Source of the DNA: Phreatobacter sp.
GTDB lineage: Bacteria > Pseudomonadota > Alphaproteobacteria > Rhizobiales > Phreatobacteraceae
DNA: 42,992 bases
Direction of reading: 5' to 3'
NCBI RefSeq assembly: GCF_030691135.1
Contig: NZ_JAUYFA010000111.1
Location: 1 to 42,992 of the forward strand
Shown here: piece by piece, positions 32,626-41,600 of the stretch
Layout: each line of letters starts with the position of its first letter
Numbering within the stretch: the first letter of the stretch is position 1
Program-made: the position numbers and the translations under genes
Notes under the pieces: model-generated
Databases searched by the model: none
Seen by the model: the letters and a program-made list of their open reading frames with translations, nothing else
What the model was told of the DNA's origin: nothing

Positions 32626-34023
32626 GTGCAATTGCCCGCCACCCTGTTCGACAGGCTCTGGGATCGTCACGTGGTGGCACGCCGGGCCGACGGCCTGTCG
32701 CTGTTGTGGATCGACCGCCATTTCGTCCATGAAGGCTCGCATCACGCCTTCGGACAGATCGCGGCACGGGGTGCGCCGGTGGCGCGGCCGGACCTCACCT
32801 TCGGTGTGGCCGATCACTATGTCCCGACGCGCGGCCGCGGCGGCCCCGTGCCGGACGCCTCCATCGCGCGGATGGTCGCGCAACTCGGCGCCAATACCGC
32901 CGCCCATCACATCACGCTGTTCGGGCTCGACGACAGGCGGCAGGGCATCGTCCATGTGACGGGAACCGAGCAGGGCCTGACCCTGCCGGGCCTGACCGTC
33001 GTCTGCGGCGACAGCCACACCTCCACCCACGGGGCCTTCGGCGCCTATGCCTTCGGGATCGGCGCCTCCGAGGTCGCCCATGTGCTGGCGACACAGACGC
33101 TGTGGCAGAAGAAGCCGAAGCGGATGCGGATCAGCGTCGAGGGCGAGACCGCGCCCGGCATCACCGCCAAGGACATCATGCTCACCGTCATTGCCGCCAT
33201 CGGCGCCGACGGGGCAGCCGGCCATGCCATCGAATATGCCGGCTCGGCCATCCGTGCGCTGTCGATGGAGGGCAGGATGACCCTCTGCAACATGTCCATC
33301 GAGGCCGGCGGGCGCTGCGGGATGGTGGCGCCCGACGCCACCACCATCGCCTATCTCAAGGGCCGGCCCTTCGCACCCGAAGGGGCGCTGTGGGACATGG
33401 CGGTGGCGGACTGGGCCGGGCTCGTCAGCGACGCCGACGCCGACTTCGACCGCGAGGTGAGCCTCGCCGCGGCACAGATCGCACCGACCGTCACCTGGGG
33501 CATCAGCCCGGAACAGGCCCTGCCGATCGACGCCCACGTGCCAGATCCCGACCGCATCGCCGACCCGATCAAGGCGGCAGCGGCGCGCGACGCCATCGAC
33601 TACATGGCCCTGACGCCTGGACAGGCGCTGCAATCGATCGCCATCGACCGGGTCTTCATCGGCTCCTGCACCAATGCGCGCATCGAGGATCTGCGCGCCG
33701 CGGCGCAGGTCCTCGCGGGCCGCAAGGCGGTGGTGCCGGGGCTCGTCTCGCCGGGCTCCTCGCTGGTCAAGCGGCAGGCCGAGGACGAGGGCCTCGCCCG
33801 CATCTTCACGGAGGCCGGGCTGGAATGGGTGGATTCGGGCTGTTCCATGTGTGTCGGCATGAATGGCGACATCGTCCAGCCGGGGGAGCGCTGCGCCTCG
33901 ACCACCAACCGCAATTTCAAGGGCCGCCAGGGGCCGGGCGCGCGCACCCACCTGATGTCGCCGGCCATGGCAGCAGCAGCCGCGGTCACCGGTACGCTCA
34001 CCGACGTCAGGCGGTTCGCATGA
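32626..34023 (+). CDS. Aconitase-family hydratase large subunit (LeuC-like)
   Basis: The 465-residue protein has the length and iron-sulfur ligands of isopropylmalate isomerase large subunits: Cys348 in GSCTNARI, and Cys406 and Cys409 in SGCSMCVG. It also has [21 protein letters not shown] and the substrate-loop region [13 protein letters not shown] at 32626 is chosen because GGAG lies six bases before it and the product then starts [16 protein letters not shown] like LeuC; GTG at 32614 is the alternative. The pair is divergent from a GntR regulator and away from other leucine genes. A catabolic hydratase acting on a maleate, citraconate or dimethylmaleate-type substrate is therefore a fair alternative to leucine synthesis. 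Confidence 0.88.
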   Translation: MQLPATLFDRLWDRHVVARRADGLSLLWIDRHFVHEGSHHAFGQIAARGAPVARPDLTFGVADHYVPTRGRGGPVPDASIARMVAQLGANTAAHHITLFGLDDRRQGIVHVTGTEQGLTLPGLTVVCGDSHTSTHGAFGAYAFGIGASEVAHVLATQTLWQKKPKRMRISVEGETAPGITAKDIMLTVIAAIGADGAAGHAIEYAGSAIRALSMEGRMTLCNMSIEAGGRCGMVAPDATTIAYLKGRPFAPEGALWDMAVADWAGLVSDADADFDREVSLAAAQIAPTVTWGISPEQALPIDAHVPDPDRIADPIKAAAARDAIDYMALTPGQALQSIAIDRVFIGSCTNARIEDLRAAAQVLAGRKAVVPGLVSPGSSLVKRQAEDEGLARIFTEAGLEWVDSGCSMCVGMNGDIVQPGERCASTTNRNFKGRQGPGARTHLMSPAMAAAAAVTGTLTDVRRFA

Positions 34024-34601
34024 GGCCCTTCACAAGCGATACCGCCGCGATGCTGAAGCTGCCGGTGGCCAATATCGACACCGACCAACTGATTCCCGCG
34101 CGCTTCATGAAGGAGCCGCGCCAGCCGGAGGGCTATGGCCGCTTCCTCCTGCACGACCTCGCCGCCAAGGGCACGGCCCCCGCCCCTCGCGCCGGCCAGA
34201 CCGTCCTCGTCGCGCGGCGCAATTTCGGCTGCGGTTCGTCGCGCGAGGCCGCGGTCTATGCGCTGGCGGATTTCGGCTTCCGCGCCGTCATCGCCCCGAC
34301 CTTCGGTGACATCTTCGCGTCCAACTGCGTCAAGAACGGCGTCGTGCCGGCGACGGTGAGCGAGGAGGACGCGGAGAGGCTGCTCGATACGGCCAACCTG
34401 CCGGTCACCGTCGACCTCGCGGCGCTGACCATCGCCTGCGGCAATGTCGTGGTGCCCTTCACCATCGATCCGGTCTGGCGCACCCAGCTCCTCAACGGCT
34501 GGGACGACATCGACCTGACGCTCGCCGAAGGCGATGCCATCGCCGCCTTCACGGCACGCGATGGCGGCGCAAGGCCCTGGGCTGTGCCGCGGCGCGTTTG
34601 A
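34020..34601 (+). CDS. Aconitase-family hydratase small subunit (LeuD-like)
   Basis: The 193-residue swivel-domain subunit contains [32 protein letters not shown] and [16 protein letters not shown], all classical LeuD motifs. It completes the active site of the large subunit. ATG at 34020 overlaps the large-subunit stop codon (ATGA), so the subunits are made together. It is slightly shorter than E. coli LeuD (201). Function follows that of the large subunit: isopropylmalate isomerase, or a maleate-type hydratase in the neighbouring catabolic pathway. Confidence 0.88.
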   Translation: MRPFTSDTAAMLKLPVANIDTDQLIPARFMKEPRQPEGYGRFLLHDLAAKGTAPAPRAGQTVLVARRNFGCGSSREAAVYALADFGFRAVIAPTFGDIFASNCVKNGVVPATVSEEDAERLLDTANLPVTVDLAALTIACGNVVVPFTIDPVWRTQLLNGWDDIDLTLAEGDAIAAFTARDGGARPWAVPRRV

Positions 34602-34606
34602 GATTG

Positions 34607-34624
34607 CGTACGTTTTAGCGTACA
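34607..34624. promoter_or_regulatory. YefM-YoeB-type operator: two GTAC-centred hexamers 12 bp apart
   Basis: CGTACG (34607-34612) and CGTACA (34619-34624) are centred exactly 12 bp apart, nine bases before the antitoxin start. E. coli yefM-yoeB uses two TGTACA-cored palindromes with the same centre-to-centre spacing, bound by YefM with YoeB as corepressor. The cores differ by one or two bases from TGTACA. Confidence 0.55.
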
Positions 34625-34632
34625 CTCATGCC

Positions 34633-34887
34633 ATGCGCGTCAAGACCTCGACCGAACTCCGCAAGACACTCGCCGCCACGCTTGACCAGGTGACGGCGGA
34701 CCATGCGCCGGTGCTGATCACCCGTGAGGGCGGAAAGCCTCCCGCGGTGCTGATCTCGCTGGAGGATTACACATCGATGGAGGAGACGACCTATCTCCTG
34801 AGGAGTCCGCGCAACCGCGAGGACCTGCTGGCTTCGATCGCCGAACTGGATGCGGGCCTCGGGGTCGTCAGGAAACTGGAGGAATGA
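34633..34887 (+). CDS. yefM: YefM/Phd family antitoxin
   Basis: The 84-residue protein begins MRVKTSTELRKTLAATLDQV, the YefM DNA-binding N-domain, with VLITREGGKPPAVLISLEDY in the middle. Its acidic helical tail (MEETTYLLRSPRNREDLLAS) neutralises the toxin. It represses its own promoter through the paired GTAC sites just upstream. ATG at 34633 gives the family length. Its stop codon overlaps the toxin start (ATGA), typical of coupled toxin-antitoxin expression. It follows leuD by 31 bases, but its own operator suggests a separate unit. Confidence 0.92.
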   Translation: MRVKTSTELRKTLAATLDQVTADHAPVLITREGGKPPAVLISLEDYTSMEETTYLLRSPRNREDLLASIAELDAGLGVVRKLEE

Positions 34888-35138
34888 TCATCGCTTTCTC
34901 CCCGCGCGGTTGGGCTCACTACCGCTACTGGCAGGAGACGGATCGGAAGTTCCTGAAGAAGCTCAACAGCCTCATCGACGAGTGCACCCGGACGCCCTTC
35001 AGCGGCATCGGCAAGCCGGAGCCGCTGAAGAACGAGTTGCAGGGCTGGTGGTCGCGGCGGATCGACCAGGAACACCGCCTCGTCTACCGCGTGCGCGGCG
35101 AGGTGCTCGAGATCGCCCAGTGCCGCTACCACCACTGA
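34884..35138 (+). CDS. yoeB: YoeB family ribosome-dependent mRNA interferase toxin
   Basis: The 84-residue protein has exactly the length of E. coli YoeB, with the catalytic residues at the same positions: Glu46 (KPEPLK), Arg65 (EHRLVYRV) and His83. Position 84, Tyr in E. coli, is His here (CRYHH). GWWSRRIDQEHRLVYRV is the family core. It cleaves mRNA in the ribosomal A site when its antitoxin is degraded. The toxin appears intact. It ends four bases before the convergent glutathione transferase gene. Confidence 0.93.
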   Translation: MIIAFSPRGWAHYRYWQETDRKFLKKLNSLIDECTRTPFSGIGKPEPLKNELQGWWSRRIDQEHRLVYRVRGEVLEIAQCRYHH

Positions 35139-35142
35139 GCGG

Positions 35143-35760
35143 TCACTCCCCCGCCAGCGCCGCCTTGACGGCCGGGCGCTCGCCCATGCGCTTCAGGTGG
35201 TCGGCGACGCGCGGGAACTGCGCCACGTCGACGCCGTCGCCCTCGAGCCAGCGCGTCACCGTGAAGAGATAGGCGTCGGCCACCGAATAGGCCTCGCCCA
35301 TGACCCAGGGGCCGCGAAGGAACTCGTTCTCGATCAGGGTAAAGCTCGCCGCCATGGTCTCCGGCACCTTGCGGCGCATGTCGAGGAAGGAGCTCTCCTC
35401 CGTCGCCCAGCGCGCGCCCCGGTGCTTGTGGGCGTGGTTCACGTGGACGGTGGAGGCGAGATAGGCGTTGAAGGCCTGCATCTGCGCGAAGGCGAAGGGA
35501 TCGCCGAGCGGCGCGATGTTCCTGTCAGGATGGCTCTGGGCGACGAAGGCGAGAATCGCGACATTCTCCGTCAGCACGCCGCGGTCTGTAACCAGGGCCG
35601 GGACGCGACCCTTGGGATTGACGGCGAGAAAGGCCGGCCTGGTCTGCTCGCCCGAGGCGAAGTCGACACGGACGGGCTCATAGGGGGCGTTCGCCTCCTC
35701 AAGCGCGATGCGCGAGGCCAGCGCGCAGGTCTTCGGGCCGTAGAAGAACTTCATCGTCAT
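35143..35760 (-). CDS. Beta-class glutathione S-transferase
   Basis: The 205-residue protein has an N-terminal thioredoxin-like domain (MKFFYGPKTCALASRIAL) and a C-terminal helical domain (SVADAYLFTVTRWLEGDGVD). Counting from ATG 35754, Tyr5 and Cys10 match the active-site pair of bacterial beta-class enzymes; VPALVTDRGVLTENVAIL supplies the glutathione-binding loop. It conjugates or reduces electrophilic compounds in the cytoplasm. Either ATG (35760 or 35754) is possible; 35760 is taken because GGTGAG lies close upstream. It is only four bases downstream of tyrS and is probably co-transcribed with it. Confidence 0.9.
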   Translation of the reverse strand: MTMKFFYGPKTCALASRIALEEANAPYEPVRVDFASGEQTRPAFLAVNPKGRVPALVTDRGVLTENVAILAFVAQSHPDRNIAPLGDPFAFAQMQAFNAYLASTVHVNHAHKHRGARWATEESSFLDMRRKVPETMAASFTLIENEFLRGPWVMGEAYSVADAYLFTVTRWLEGDGVDVAQFPRVADHLKRMGERPAVKAALAGE

Positions 35761-35764
35761 GGTC

Positions 35765-37018
35765 TCACCCTGCCTTCACCAGCACATGTTTCTTGCGGCC
35801 GAAGGACAGCTTGGCGACACCGTCCTTCAGGGCTGCCCCGGTCACCATCGCCTGGGCGTCGGTCACCGTCTCGTCGTTGAGCTTGAGTCCGCCGCCCTGG
35901 ACCTGACGACGGGCCTCGCCATTGGAGGCGACGAGGCCGGCGCGAACGAACAGGCTGAGGATGCCGATGCCCGCGGCGAGCTCCGTGACAGGCACGGTCA
36001 CCACCGGCAGGTCGTCGCCAAGCGCGCCCTGCTCAAAGGTCTTCATCGCCGTCTCGGCGGCGGCCTCGGCCACCTCGCGGCCGCGCACCAGGGCGGTCGC
36101 TTCCGTCGCCAGCACCTTCTTCGCCTCGTTGATCTCCGCGCCCTGAAGCGCGGCGAGGCGGTCGATCTCCGCCATTGGCAGCAGCGTGAACAGCTTGAGG
36201 AAACGGGCGACGTCGCTGTCCTCGGTGTTCCGCCAGAACTGCCAGTAATCGTAGTTGGACAGCATGTCGGCGTTGAGCCAGACGGCGCCCGCCGCCGTCT
36301 TGCCCATCTTGGCGCCGGACGTCGTGGTCAGCAGCGGGCAGGTCAGGGCATAGAGCTGATGGGTCCCCATGCGGCGGCCGAGATCGACGCCGGTGACGAT
36401 GTTGCCCCACTGGTCGGAGCCGCCCATCTGCAGGTTGGTGCCGTAGCGGCGTGCCAGTTCGACGAAATCATAGGACTGGAGGATCATGTAGTTGAACTCG
36501 ATGAACGAGAGCTCCTGCTCACGCTCCAGCCGCATCCGTACCGAATCCATGGTCATCATGCGGTTGATCGAGAAGTGCCGGCCGATGTCGCGCAGCATCT
36601 CGATGTAGTTGAGCCTGGTCAGCCACTCGGCGTTGTCGGGCATGATCGCATCGGTCTTGCCGTCGCCGAAGGTGAGCAGCTTGGCGAAGACGCCCTTCAG
36701 CGCGTCCTTGTTGGCGTTGATGTCCTCGATGGAGAGGATCTTGCGCGTCTCGTCGCGGCCCGAGGGGTCGCCGACGCGGGTCGTGCCGCCGCCCATGAGC
36801 GTGATCGGCTTGCCGGCACCGGTGGCCTGCATCCAGTGCAGCATCATGATCGACAGGAGATGCCCGACATGGAGCGAGGGCGCCGTGCAGTCATAGCCCA
36901 CGTAGGCGACGACATCCCCCTTGGCCGCCAGGGCGTCGAGACCCTGCATGTCGGAACACTGGTGGATGAACCCGCGCTCGGTGAGAATGCGCAGGAAGTC
37001 GGAGCTGGGGGCGGTCAT
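35765..37018 (-). CDS. tyrS: Tyrosyl-tRNA synthetase
   Basis: The 417-residue class I synthetase charges tRNA-Tyr. The HIGH motif is HVGH (50-53), the KMSKS loop is KMGKT (237-241), and [12 protein letters not shown] binds tyrosine and ATP. A C-terminal S4 RNA-binding domain (about 350-410) ends in [18 protein letters not shown] at 37018 has GGAAAG upstream. It is divergent from anmK across a 98-base region that must hold both promoters; I saw no T-box or other riboswitch there. Confidence 0.96.
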   Translation of the reverse strand: MTAPSSDFLRILTERGFIHQCSDMQGLDALAAKGDVVAYVGYDCTAPSLHVGHLLSIMMLHWMQATGAGKPITLMGGGTTRVGDPSGRDETRKILSIEDINANKDALKGVFAKLLTFGDGKTDAIMPDNAEWLTRLNYIEMLRDIGRHFSINRMMTMDSVRMRLEREQELSFIEFNYMILQSYDFVELARRYGTNLQMGGSDQWGNIVTGVDLGRRMGTHQLYALTCPLLTTTSGAKMGKTAAGAVWLNADMLSNYDYWQFWRNTEDSDVARFLKLFTLLPMAEIDRLAALQGAEINEAKKVLATEATALVRGREVAEAAAETAMKTFEQGALGDDLPVVTVPVTELAAGIGILSLFVRAGLVASNGEARRQVQGGGLKLNDETVTDAQAMVTGAALKDGVAKLSFGRKKHVLVKAG

Positions 37019-37116
37019 GATCTTTCCAACGAGAGCTGAGGCCGGGACTTAACCCCGGAGGAGGCGCGGTGTAGCAGAAGCGGGCACCCATTTCACCCTT
37101 CGAATCGGCGGGACTC

Positions 37117-38208
37117 ATGCGCGCCATCGGCCTGATGTCGGGAACCTCCATGGACGGCGTCGATGTGGCGCTGGTCGAGACCGACGGCGAGACCATCGGC
37201 GGCTTCGGCCCGACCGGCTATCGCGCCTATAGCGAAGACGAGCGGGCGCTGCTGCGCGCCGCGCTGAAGGAGGGGGCGCAGCTCACCGACCGGACGCAGC
37301 GCACGCCCCTCCTCGCCCGCGCCGAGGCCCTCGTCACCCGCGCCCATGCCGAGGCGGTCGAGCTGTTCCTCGAACGGAACGGCCTCGCCCGCGGCGATAT
37401 CGGCGTCGTCGGCTTCCACGGACAGACGGTGCTGCACCGCCCGGCGATCGGACTGACCGTGCAGATCGGCGACGGCGAGGCGCTGCGCCAGCGGCTGGGC
37501 ATTCCCGTCGTCTATGATCTTCGCCAGGCCGATGTCGCGGCCGGCGGCCAGGGCGCGCCACTCGTGCCGGTCTTCCACCGGGCGCTGGCGGCGCAGGCCG
37601 CCCTCCCCCGCCCGCTCGCCGTCGTCAACATCGGCGGCGTCGCCAATGTCACTTTGATCGGCGAGGACGAGGCGCTGCTCGCCTTCGACACCGGGCCGGG
37701 CAATGCGCTGGTCGACGACTGGATGGGCGAGCGCACCGGCGCGCGCATGGATGCCGGCGGCACCGCCGCGGCGCGCGGCCGGCCGGACGAGGCCCTTGTC
37801 GCCTGGCTCATGGTCCATCCCTTCTTCGCCAAGCCGCCGCCGAAGTCGCTCGACCGCAACGCCTTCGCCTTCTCCATCGTCGGCAATGTCGCGACGGAGG
37901 ACGGGGCCGCGACGCTGACGGCCTTTACCGCCCGCTCCATCGCCCGCGCCGCCGATTTCATGCGCAAGCCGCCGGTGCTGTGGATCGTCTGCGGGGGCGG
38001 GGCCAGGAACCCGGAACTGCTGCGCCTCCTCGCCCATGTCACCGGCGCCGAAGTGCGCACCGGCGAGGATATCGGCTGGTCGTCGGATTTCCTCGAGGCC
38101 CAGGCCTTCGCCTATCTGGCGGTCCGGAGCCTGAAGGGCCTGCCGCTGACCTATCCCTCAACGACGGGAGTGAAGGCGCCGGTCACTGGCGGGATCGTCC
38201 TCGCCTAG
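37117..38208 (+). CDS. anmK: Anhydro-N-acetylmuramic acid kinase
   Basis: The 363-residue ASKHA-fold kinase phosphorylates 1,6-anhydroMurNAc during peptidoglycan recycling, giving MurNAc-6-phosphate. Motifs are AIGLMSGTSMDGVDVALVET at the N-terminus, VGFHGQTVLHRP, VVNIGGVANVTLI and AFDTGPGNALVDDWM, plus the C-terminal WIVCGGGARNPELL. The length is that of the family. Divergent from tyrS, an arrangement common in Hyphomicrobiales. The rhodanese gene follows 44 bases later. Confidence 0.95.
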   Translation: MRAIGLMSGTSMDGVDVALVETDGETIGGFGPTGYRAYSEDERALLRAALKEGAQLTDRTQRTPLLARAEALVTRAHAEAVELFLERNGLARGDIGVVGFHGQTVLHRPAIGLTVQIGDGEALRQRLGIPVVYDLRQADVAAGGQGAPLVPVFHRALAAQAALPRPLAVVNIGGVANVTLIGEDEALLAFDTGPGNALVDDWMGERTGARMDAGGTAAARGRPDEALVAWLMVHPFFAKPPPKSLDRNAFAFSIVGNVATEDGAATLTAFTARSIARAADFMRKPPVLWIVCGGGARNPELLRLLAHVTGAEVRTGEDIGWSSDFLEAQAFAYLAVRSLKGLPLTYPSTTGVKAPVTGGIVLA

Positions 38209-38252
38209 GCCATACTGTCAGCACCCCCGACTCAACCGAGCCGAGACCTCCT

Positions 38253-38570
38253 ATGCCTGTCCATGACCTCTCCACCGACGACGTCGCCCGCGGGCTCTCC
38301 GACGGCTCGATCCTGCTGATTGACGTGCGCGAGCCGCATGAATTTCAGATGGCGCATATTCCGGGGTCGCTGAACCTGCCGCTCTCCAGCTTCGATCCGC
38401 GCGCCATACCTGAGCCGGATGGCAAGCGCGTCGTGTTCATGTGCGCCGCCGGCATGCGGTCGCTGCAGGCGTCGGAGATCGCGCAGAGTTCCGGCAAGCC
38501 CTACGACGCGCATCTGGAAGGCGGCATCAAGGGCTGGGTGATGGACGGGCAGGACATCGCGCGCAGCTGA
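38253..38570 (+). CDS. Single-domain rhodanese-like sulfurtransferase
   Basis: The 105-residue single rhodanese domain has LLIDVREPHEFQMAHIPGSL and the active-site loop CAAGMR with Cys64 as the persulfide carrier (CxxGxR). It ends EGGIKGWVMDG, the standard rhodanese close. It likely moves sulfane sulfur in the cytoplasm; acceptor and pathway are unknown. ATG at 38253 is the conserved start. It is convergent with the AsmA-like gene, 32 bases apart; a weak CGGGCG/CGCCCG stem lies in that gap. Confidence 0.9.
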   Translation: MPVHDLSTDDVARGLSDGSILLIDVREPHEFQMAHIPGSLNLPLSSFDPRAIPEPDGKRVVFMCAAGMRSLQASEIAQSSGKPYDAHLEGGIKGWVMDGQDIARS

Positions 38571-38602
38571 TCGGGCGCCCTGTCTCGTGGACGCCCGGCC
38601 GG

Positions 38603-41600
38603 TCAGCGCTGGGCGGCGTCGCCCTGCATCGGAGGCGGTGTGCCCGAGGCGGCGCCACGGAACTCGAACATCTTGCGCAGGAAGCCCGGCGTCACCGCCG
38701 ACAGGGGATTGATGGTCAGGCGCGGTGCGCTGACCGCTCCGGCGATCTGGTAAGTGATACCGAAGACACCTTCGTCGGGCGCACCGCCGAGGAAGAAGCC
38801 GAGGACCGGGATGCGCGCGAAGATGTTGTTCAGCGCATAGGCCGGCACATAGGTGCCGCGAAGCAGCAGACGATCCCGACCCGGATCGAACTCGCCCTCC
38901 ACCGTCGCGCCGATCGCCACACCCCAGAGCAGGCCGTCGGAGACCGACACCTTGCCGGCGGCGCGGGCGAAATTGGCGCGCAGCCTGGAGAAGGCGAAGG
39001 CGTCGTTCGGCTGCTGTTGCTGGCGCGAGGCGTTGGGCGCAGTGCCGGCGGCCGCGACCATGCCGGAAATCGCCTGATCGCCGCGGATGCGGAAATCGGT
39101 GATCTCGACGCTGCCCTCGCGGATGTTCCCGTTCGGCTGCGGCGGGGTCATGATCAAGGCCAGCGTGCCGCCCTGGAGCGCGCGGTAGATGTCGAGGAAG
39201 CGCAGGAGGGAGCCGGCATCGCCGGAACTGACCGCCAGCCGCTGCGCATTGCCCTGGCCGCGCTGCTCGATGGCGAAGGGCGCATCGCGGCCGACACGAC
39301 CCGACGCGGTCAGCGAGCGGATCGTCTGGCCCTGGCGGACCATGCGCATTTCAAACTGCCGGATCACCTCGCCGTTGCCGCCGACCACGGCATTGGCCTT
39401 GAAGTCGATGTCGAGTTCGGTGGCCGGCGTGCCGCTCGAGGCCAATGCTCCCGGACGCACCGGCTCGGACAGGGACTTGATCAGGTGACGGGCATCGATC
39501 ATCTCGCCACGACCCGTGACGCGGTGGCCGGCCCCGGTGCGCTCGACGCGAATGTTCATCCGGTCGCCGTCGGAGAGGTTATAGGCCGGGAACACCCCGC
39601 CGACGAGGCCGCCCTTGTCGTCGAAGGTGGCCGAGCCGCGAACAAGAACGCCGCGGCTTTCCACGACGAGGTCCTCGAGCTTCCAGCCGTCGTCGCCCTC
39701 TACGGCGACGAAGCGGGCCTTGGCCGCCTGTCCCCGCGGTTTGCTCCATCCGGGAAGAAGATCGGAGAGGGTCGCCGGCCCGAGATCGACCTCGACATTG
39801 TAGCGGCCGGACTCCTCGCCCACCGTCACCACCCTGACGGGGGTGGGGCCGACGATGCGCGAGCCGATATTGAGGCCGAGCCGGGAGCGTCCGCGATCGT
39901 CCAGCGTCGCCGTCAGCCGGATCTCGGGCTTCGCGTCGGGGCGGGGCTTGCGGTACTCAAAATTGGCCTGGGCACCGCCCAGCACGCCCTGCCCACGCAT
40001 GGTGAGGCTGCGCGGCGTCGTCAGCACCTTGAAGACGGCGCGCTCGACGCGCATCTCGCCGAAAGCATTGTCGGCGGAAAAGCCGGTGAAATCGGCATCG
40101 ACGACATAGTCGATCAGATTGGCCTGGAAGGTCTCGGTCAGCGGCACGTTGACAGTGACCTGAGCCGTCACGGCGCCCTCGACCTTGCCGGTGGGGAGCG
40201 TCGGACCCGTTGCGGCCCCCTTGAAGGCCTGCTCGCCGAGAAGCGCGAAGGCGGCGGACGCCGCGCCCTGAAGGCGGAACTTCGTCACGGATTGCGGCGG
40301 CTGGATCCGGTGGTCAAGGATTTCGAACGTGCCCTGGGTGAGTGTCAGCTTCTGGCCCGTCGCCGGCTCGATGCTGCCGCGCTGAACGGTGAGGCTGGCC
40401 ATCTGGCCGTCGACGTCGAGATCGAGATCGGCCTCCTTCAGCGGCGACATGCCCGGCATGACCCGCAGGGACGTGCCGCGGAGTTTCGAGCGCACTGACA
40501 GCGCGTCCTTCTCCAGCACCCATTGCTTGGTGGCGAGCAGGCCGGCCGGGATCGCCATGCGAATGTTCGTGTCCTCGGTGGTCCCGCCGTGCATGTTGTC
40601 GGCGACCCAGTCGCGCGCATGGGGGTTGGAGGCGCGCGGCCAGAGCGACAGAGCGGTCGCCAGCGGCATCCGCCCGGCAGAGATGTCGAGATCGATGGCG
40701 GGCGACCCGTCGGAAAAGGTCAGTTTGCCGGCAATCTTCGCCAGCGGCTCGGCGCCCTGGTCGACGGTCAGGCCGTCGAGGGCCAGCGTGCGGGTCGCGG
40801 GGTCGAAGACGAACCGGGCGCCGCTGACGTTGATCGGCACCGGCGGCTCGTGCGGATTGAGCACCGAGGTCACGGCCTGCAGGGCCCGCAACTCGACCAC
40901 GAAGGGCTCGCCGCTGCGCGCCGGGGGAGTCACCACGCCGTTGAGCGAGGCCCTGTTGTCGCCGGCCACAACCTCGACCCGGTCGACGACGAGCCCGGGC
41001 GCCCGGGTGTCCCAATGGACGTCGGCGGCAACGCTGTCGATGGCGATGCGCATGGCTTCGTCGTTGACGTCCCCGACCTTGCCAGCGCCCATGGTGACGC
41101 GGCCGTTGAAGGCGACGGGGTCGCCGTCCTCGCCGACCGTGGCCCTGAGGGTGCCGGATATCGGCGTATCGGCGAAGACGACCTGTGGCCCCTGGAGGGC
41201 TAGCGAAAGGTCGCGCGGAGCCATGTCACGCATCGACAGGTCGATGACCCGGCGACCCGTGGCATCGCGCGGTGTGACGATGGCGGTCGAGGTCCAGCGG
41301 GCGCCGGAGCCAGACGCGTCCAGCTCGACGGACAATCCGCCAGTGGCCGGCACGGTGAGATCGAGATCGATGCCGGCGAAGACGAAGCGCCTGCCGGAGC
41401 GCACATCGTCGACGATCACCGTGCCGTTGCGCAGGCCGAAGCCGGCGAGGCGATGGCCGTCGAGCCCGGACTTCTCGATCAGGTCGAGCCAGATGCCGAG
41501 GCGTCGGAACGGCGACATTTCCGGCTCGGGCAGGGTCGAGGTGAGCTCGGCGGGCGGGGACGCTCCGGCGGCGGACGGTTCGGTGACGCGGCCTTCTTCG

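Noticed and set aside
37019-37116. Possible T-box or leader peptide before tyrS
   Set aside because: The region is only 98 bases, is shared with anmK, and shows no T-box sequence or specifier-like stem.
38572-38602. CGGGCG/CGCCCG stem between rhodanese and AsmA-like genes as a terminator
   Set aside because: Only six base pairs with a 14-base loop and no T run; too weak to list as a feature.
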